Position numbers and translations under genes: made by a program
Part shown: positions 6,906 through 10,407 of the stretch, in pieces
Layout: the number at the start of each line of letters is the position of its first letter
Numbering within the stretch: the first letter of the stretch is position 1
The notes under the pieces: model-generated
Database searches by the model: none
Told to the model about the DNA's origin: nothing
The model's input: the letters and a program-made list of their open reading frames with translations, nothing else
Assembly (NCBI GenBank): GCA_027483745.1
Contig: JAIXTZ010000159.1
Span: 1 to 10,407 of the forward strand
DNA length: 10,407 bases
Origin: Lysobacteraceae bacterium
GTDB lineage: Bacteria; Pseudomonadota; Gammaproteobacteria; Xanthomonadales; Xanthomonadaceae
Direction of reading: 5' to 3'

Positions 6906-8303
6906 ATGCTGCCTCTTGTCGCGCTGGTCGGTCGGCCGAACGTCGGCAAGAGCACGCTCTTCAACGCCCTGACGCGCACCCGTGACGCGCTCGTCCACGA
7001 CCAGCCCGGCGTCACGCGTGACCGCCACTACGGCGTGTGCCGCCTCGATGCGTCGCGGCCGTTCGCCATCGTGGATACGGGTGGACTCTCGGGCGAGGAA
7101 ATCGGTCTCGCCGGCGCCACCGCCAAGCAGGCGCGGGCCGGCGTCGAGGAAGCGGACCTCGTCGTGTTCGTCGTGGATGCCCGCGAGGGGCTGGCCGCGC
7201 TCGATCGCGAGATCATCGGCTGGCTGCGCAAGACCGGCAAACCACTGGTCCTGGCCGTCAACAAGACCGACGGTCTCGACGAGTCCGACTGCATGGCGGA
7301 GTTCGCCAAGTTCGGCATCGCCGACGCGCTGCCGCTCGCGGCCTCGCACCAGCGCGGCGTCCCCGATCTCGTGGAGCTGGTGCAGTCGCGGCTCCCGGCC
7401 GATCGCGATCTGTCAGTCCTGGAAGATGATCCGCATCGCATCCGCGTGGCGTTCGTCGGTCGCCCCAACGTGGGCAAGAGCACGCTGGTGAACCGCATGC
7501 TTGGCGAGGAGCGCATGATCGCCTCCGACGTGCCGGGCACCACGCGGGATTCCATCGCCGTCGACCTCGAGCGCGACGGCAAGCTCTACCGCCTGATCGA
7601 CACCGCCGGCCTGCGGCGCCGCGGCAAGGTCGAGGAGGCCGTCGAGAAGTTCAGCGCCTTCAAGACGCTGGCGTCGATCGAGCACTGCCAGGTCGCCGTG
7701 GTGCTGGTGGACGGCACGGAAGGCATCACGGACCAGGACGCCACGGTGCTCGGTCACGTGCTCGAAGCCGGCCGCGGCCTCGTTGTCGCGGTGAACAAAT
7801 GGGACGGGCTCAGCACGTACGAACGCGAGCAGAACCGCGTGCTGCTCGAGCGGAAGCTCATGTTCGCGCCGTGGGCCGAGCGGATCACCATCTCGGCTCT
7901 GCACGGCAGCGGACTGCGCGAGCTGTTCAAGGCCGTGAACCGCGCCCACGCCTCGGTGACGAAGACGTTCGGCACCAGCGAGATCAACCGTGCGCTCGAA
8001 GTCGCCTACGAGAGCAATCCGCCGCCGTCGGTGCGCGGGCATGCGCCGAAGATGCGCTATGGGCACTCGGGTGGCAGCACGCCGCCAACCTTCATCGTGC
8101 ATGGTTCTCGCCTGAAGGGATTGCCTGAAAGTTACCGGCGCTACTTGGAGAACTTCTTCCGCAAGCGCTTCCAGCTGGTGGGGACGCCCGTCAGGTTCGA
8201 GTTCCGCGAAGGCGACAACCCTTACGAGGGCAAGAAGAACGTCCTGACCGAGCGCCAAGTGGCGAAGCGGCGCCGTTTGATGCGCTTCTCGAAGAAGCGC
8301 TGA
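6906..8303 (+). CDS. der: Ribosome-assembly GTPase Der (EngA)
   Basis: Essential tandem GTPase needed for maturation of the 50S ribosomal subunit. The 465 residues contain two complete G domains. First: G1 GRPNVGKS (9-16), G2 around GVTRDR (35-40), G3 DTGG (57-60), G4 NKTD (119-122). Second: G1 GRPNVGKS (185-192), GTTRDS (211-216), G3 DTAG (232-235), G4 NKWD (297-300), G5 SALHG (330-334). The C-terminal KH-like domain (about 350-450) includes [22 protein letters not shown] (399-420) and a basic tail ending in [12 protein letters not shown]. All nucleotide-binding motifs are intact. It follows bamB after 4 bases, so the two are surely co-transcribed. The GTG or ATG of the next gene comes 8 or 23 bases after its stop. 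Confidence 0.98.
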   Translation: MLPLVALVGRPNVGKSTLFNALTRTRDALVHDQPGVTRDRHYGVCRLDASRPFAIVDTGGLSGEEIGLAGATAKQARAGVEEADLVVFVVDAREGLAALDREIIGWLRKTGKPLVLAVNKTDGLDESDCMAEFAKFGIADALPLAASHQRGVPDLVELVQSRLPADRDLSVLEDDPHRIRVAFVGRPNVGKSTLVNRMLGEERMIASDVPGTTRDSIAVDLERDGKLYRLIDTAGLRRRGKVEEAVEKFSAFKTLASIEHCQVAVVLVDGTEGITDQDATVLGHVLEAGRGLVVAVNKWDGLSTYEREQNRVLLERKLMFAPWAERITISALHGSGLRELFKAVNRAHASVTKTFGTSEINRALEVAYESNPPPSVRGHAPKMRYGHSGGSTPPTFIVHGSRLKGLPESYRRYLENFFRKRFQLVGTPVRFEFREGDNPYEGKKNVLTERQVAKRRRLMRFSKKR

Positions 8304-8311
8304 TTGCGCCC

Positions 8312-10108
8312 GTGGCGCTGGCAGCGATGCCCTTCGATCCGCACCTGACGTCGCTCGCCGCCTCGTCGCGGCGATTGGGAGCGGCCCACCGCACGGATGT
8401 GGAGCGAGTGTCCCTGGCCCGCGCCCGCGGCCGGGTGCTCGCCGAGGCTCAGCGAACGGCGGGCGGCGCTGAATTGCCTGCGGGACATCGCTTGCGGCCT
8501 GCCGACTTGGGCGCAATGGCGGCGGTCGGTTTGGCGGAGCTGCCCTGCGCACGCCGACCCACCGTGGCGGTGTTCAGCAGCGGCGACACGCTTCGTCCGC
8601 CCGGCCAGGCCCTCGCACCCGGCGAGAGCCACGATGCGGGCCGCGCGCTCCTGATCGCATTGCTGCAGGACGCCGGTCTGGACCCCGTGGCGTGGCCGAT
8701 CCTGCCCGGGGACCCGTCGCGTGCCGCGTCTTCTCTGGAGGATGCGGCGCAGGCCTTTGATCTCGTGATCGCGTGCTCCGAGGACGATGGCCGCGGTGGC
8801 CTCCGCCTGTCGGCACTCATCGGCGGCGCGCCGTTCGCGCCGTTCGGCATGCGCGCCCCGCGAGCGCTCCTGTTGCTGCTGCCCCATGACCCGGAGCGCC
8901 TCGCCGCAATGTGGCCCGCGACGGGCGAAGCATTGATCGACGCGATGCAGGGGCGCGGCCTCGAGCCGGCATCGGAATGCGACGTGACCGAGGTGAAAGC
9001 CCGGATCGCTGACGGTGCGCACTTCTTCGACGTGCGTGAGCTCGATGAGCAAGTCTCGGGGCGTCCGCTGGACGCCCGGCCCCTGCCGCTTTCCGGCTTG
9101 GAGCAGGGCACGATCGAACTGCCCGGGCGCGGCAGGCCTCTGGTGTTGATCTGCGCGCGCGGCCAACGATCCCTGCGCGCAGCGGCATGGCTCCGCGAGC
9201 GCGGTTTCGACGACGTCATCAGCGTCCGCGGCGGCCTCGACGCGTGGCGGGCCGCCGGCCTGCCGATGTCGGCAGGCGAGGCGACCGGGGCGGCCTTGGC
9301 GTTGGACGCGGATGCGCTCGCGCGCTACGACCGCCATCTCCGTCTGGCTTCGGTGGGCGCCGCGGGCCAGCAGCGGCTCATGGCATCCCGCGTGGTGGTG
9401 GTCGGTGCGGGTGGATTGGGTTCCCCGGTGGCGTTCTATCTCGCCGCGGCGGGCGTCGGCACCCTGGTGCTCGTCGACGACGATCGCGTCGATCGCAGCA
9501 ACCTGCAGCGCCAGATCCTGCACACGGAGGCCGCCGTGGGTGCGCCGAAGGTGGATTCCGCGCGCGAGCGTCTTCTGGCCTTGAACCCGCGCATCCGTAT
9601 CGAAACGGTCGATGGGCGCCTTGCCCCGGAAAACGTCGAGTCGCTGCTGCGGGATGCGGACGTCGTCGTCGACGGTAGCGACAATTTCGCCACGCGTTAC
9701 CTCGTCGATGCGGCTTGCCGCGAGCTGGGTGTTCCGCTCGTTTACGGCGCGGTGGAGCGCTTCACCGGTCAGGTGTCGGTGTTCGACGCCGGTCGCCAGC
9801 GGGGCAGGGCGCCCTGCTACCGTTGCCTCTTTCCGGAGCCGCCGGGCGCCGACGCCGCACCGAACTGCGCTGAGGGCGGCGTGCTGGGCGTGCTGCCGGG
9901 GCTGATCGGGATGCTGCAGGCCACCGAGGCGCTGAAGCTGCTGTTGGGCATCGGTGATCCGCTGGTGGGACGCCTGCTCATGGTCGATGCGCTTGGCATG
10001 CGTTTCCGCGAATTGGCGCTCGAGGCGGATCCCGGCTGCCCGGGCTGCGGCGTTCATGCGGTGTTCGAGGGCTACGCCGCGATCGAGACCTTTTGCGCTT
10101 CGCGCTAA
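8312..10108 (+). CDS. MoeA-like / rhodanese / MoeB (ThiF-type E1) fusion protein
   Basis: A 598-residue protein (from GTG 8312; 593 from the ATG at 8327, where family similarity begins). Residues 7-50 resemble the MoeA N-terminus (VERVSLARARGRVLAE). Residues 55-215 resemble MoeA domain III: LPAGHRLRPADLGAMAAVGL, PTVAVFSSGDTLRPPGQALAPGE and GAPFAPFG. The MoeA segment between these, with the DNSAMDGYA motif, is missing. Residues 222-320 are a rhodanese domain: FFDVREL, active loop CARGQRS with Cys281, then SVRGGLDAWRAAGLP. Residues 335-580 are a full MoeB-type adenylyltransferase: GAGGLGSP (365-372), RSNLQRQILH (395-404, Arg400), Lys413, DGSDN (Asp457), zinc cysteines 502/505 and 576/579, and Cys519 in NCAEGGVLGVLPG. 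The E1 and rhodanese parts probably activate and sulfurate a MoaD/ThiS-like protein. The MoeA-like part is probably non-catalytic. Start codon uncertain. Confidence 0.88.
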   Translation: MALAAMPFDPHLTSLAASSRRLGAAHRTDVERVSLARARGRVLAEAQRTAGGAELPAGHRLRPADLGAMAAVGLAELPCARRPTVAVFSSGDTLRPPGQALAPGESHDAGRALLIALLQDAGLDPVAWPILPGDPSRAASSLEDAAQAFDLVIACSEDDGRGGLRLSALIGGAPFAPFGMRAPRALLLLLPHDPERLAAMWPATGEALIDAMQGRGLEPASECDVTEVKARIADGAHFFDVRELDEQVSGRPLDARPLPLSGLEQGTIELPGRGRPLVLICARGQRSLRAAAWLRERGFDDVISVRGGLDAWRAAGLPMSAGEATGAALALDADALARYDRHLRLASVGAAGQQRLMASRVVVVGAGGLGSPVAFYLAAAGVGTLVLVDDDRVDRSNLQRQILHTEAAVGAPKVDSARERLLALNPRIRIETVDGRLAPENVESLLRDADVVVDGSDNFATRYLVDAACRELGVPLVYGAVERFTGQVSVFDAGRQRGRAPCYRCLFPEPPGADAAPNCAEGGVLGVLPGLIGMLQATEALKLLLGIGDPLVGRLLMVDALGMRFRELALEADPGCPGCGVHAVFEGYAAIETFCASR

Positions 10109-10124
10109 CGGCCTGAAGGTGGCA

Positions 10125-10133
10125 TGCGATAAT
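10125..10133 (+). promoter_or_regulatory. Candidate extended -10 promoter of folD
   Basis: TGC-GATAAT in the 57-base gap before folD is an extended -10 element (TG, one base, then a hexamer with 5 of 6 matches). No convincing -35 lies 16-18 bases upstream, which is usual for extended -10 promoters. A transcript would start near 10140, giving a leader of about 25 bases. It suggests folD is at least partly transcribed separately from the upstream fusion gene. Confidence 0.45.
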
Positions 10134-10165
10134 CCGCGGCTTTCCAGCACGGACCCGAATCCCCG

Positions 10166-10407
10166 ATGAGTGCGCGCCTGCTCGACGGCAAAGGCATCGC
10201 CGACCGCTTGCTCGATGATCTCGCCGCCCGCGTGCAGGCCCGGCTCGCGGCTGGCCAGTCGCGGCCGGGCCTTGCGGTGGTCCTCGTCGGCGACGACCCG
10301 GCCTCGGCGGTTTACGTGCGCAACAAGCGCCGCGCCTGCCTGAAGGTGGGCATCGAGGCCCATGACTTCGACCTGCCCGCCGACACCAGCGACGCCGAGC
10401 TCATCGC
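10166..10407 (+). CDS. folD: Bifunctional methylenetetrahydrofolate dehydrogenase/cyclohydrolase FolD, N-terminal part (runs off right edge)
   Basis: Interconverts 5,10-methylene-, 5,10-methenyl- and 10-formyl-tetrahydrofolate, supplying one-carbon units for purine and formyl-methionine synthesis. Only the first 80 of about 290-300 residues are present. The N-terminus is diagnostic: [15 protein letters not shown] (5-19), [14 protein letters not shown] (34-47), and [10 protein letters not shown], with Tyr50 and Lys54 at the same numbers as the E. coli active-site residues Tyr50 and Lys54, then [19 protein letters not shown]. The ATG at 10166 is the first suitable start after the preceding stop; the ribosome site is weak (GGA at 10151-10153). 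The preceding gap holds a candidate promoter. Confidence 0.96.
   Translation, partial: MSARLLDGKGIADRLLDDLAARVQARLAAGQSRPGLAVVLVGDDPASAVYVRNKRRACLKVGIEAHDFDLPADTSDAELI

Noticed and set aside
7413..8552. 379-codon minus-strand open frame opposite der
   Set aside because: It lies over an unmistakable Der GTPase and has shadow-type composition (Arg/His/Ala-rich).
8222..10363. 713-codon open frame on the minus strand opposite the fusion gene
   Set aside because: Its translation is rich in Arg, His, Ala and Gly with no recognisable domain. It is the frame expected opposite a GC-rich gene. The plus-strand frame has clear E1, rhodanese and MoeA-like motifs.
1..10407. Possible defence, mobile or CRISPR content
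   Set aside because: No repeat-spacer arrays, transposase, integrase, toxin-antitoxin or defence motifs are visible; all genes are core metabolism, envelope or ribosome functions with uniform base composition.

Overview
This window is typical chromosomal housekeeping DNA from a GC-rich gammaproteobacterium. The gene order (ndk, rlmN, pilF, rodZ, yfgM, bamB, der, a rhodanese-MoeB gene, folD) and the protein sequences point to the order Xanthomonadales (Lysobacterales). This assignment rests on remembered synteny and family resemblance, not on a database search. Protein-coding sequence fills about 95% of the window. I see no rRNA, tRNA, CRISPR array, insertion sequence or other mobile element.

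Left part (1-1432, minus strand): a fatty-acid module. A TetR-family repressor resembling PsrA lies upstream of the 5' part of a FadN-type 3-hydroxyacyl-CoA dehydrogenase gene that runs off the left edge. The 117-base gap between them carries a candidate promoter whose spacer is filled by a perfect inverted repeat. The regulator's own upstream region has a different, PsrA-like inverted repeat. This suggests acyl-CoA-responsive control of beta-oxidation, but which protein binds which site is not known.

Middle part (1433-8303, plus strand): after a 235-base divergent intergenic region with an ndk promoter, there is a tightly packed run of genes. These are ndk (nucleotide balance), rlmN (23S rRNA/tRNA A2 methylation), pilF (type IV pilus pilotin lipoprotein), rodZ (cell-shape scaffold), yfgM (Sec/periplasmic chaperone partner), bamB (outer-membrane assembly lipoprotein) and der (50S ribosome-assembly GTPase). 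Gaps are 3-8 bases or overlaps of 4-14 bases, except for 58 bases between rodZ and yfgM. The ispG and hisS genes that sit at that point in E. coli and Pseudomonas are absent here.

Right part (8312-10407): the most unusual gene encodes a three-part protein. It has an N-terminal, internally shortened and motif-degenerate MoeA-like region, then a rhodanese domain with an intact CxxGxRS active-site loop, then a complete MoeB/ThiF-type E1 adenylyltransferase. It is followed, behind a likely extended -10 promoter, by the start of folD (one-carbon folate metabolism), which is cut by the right edge.

The best candidate for something undescribed is the MoeA-like/rhodanese/MoeB fusion. Everything else is ordinary core biology apart from the regulatory sites.
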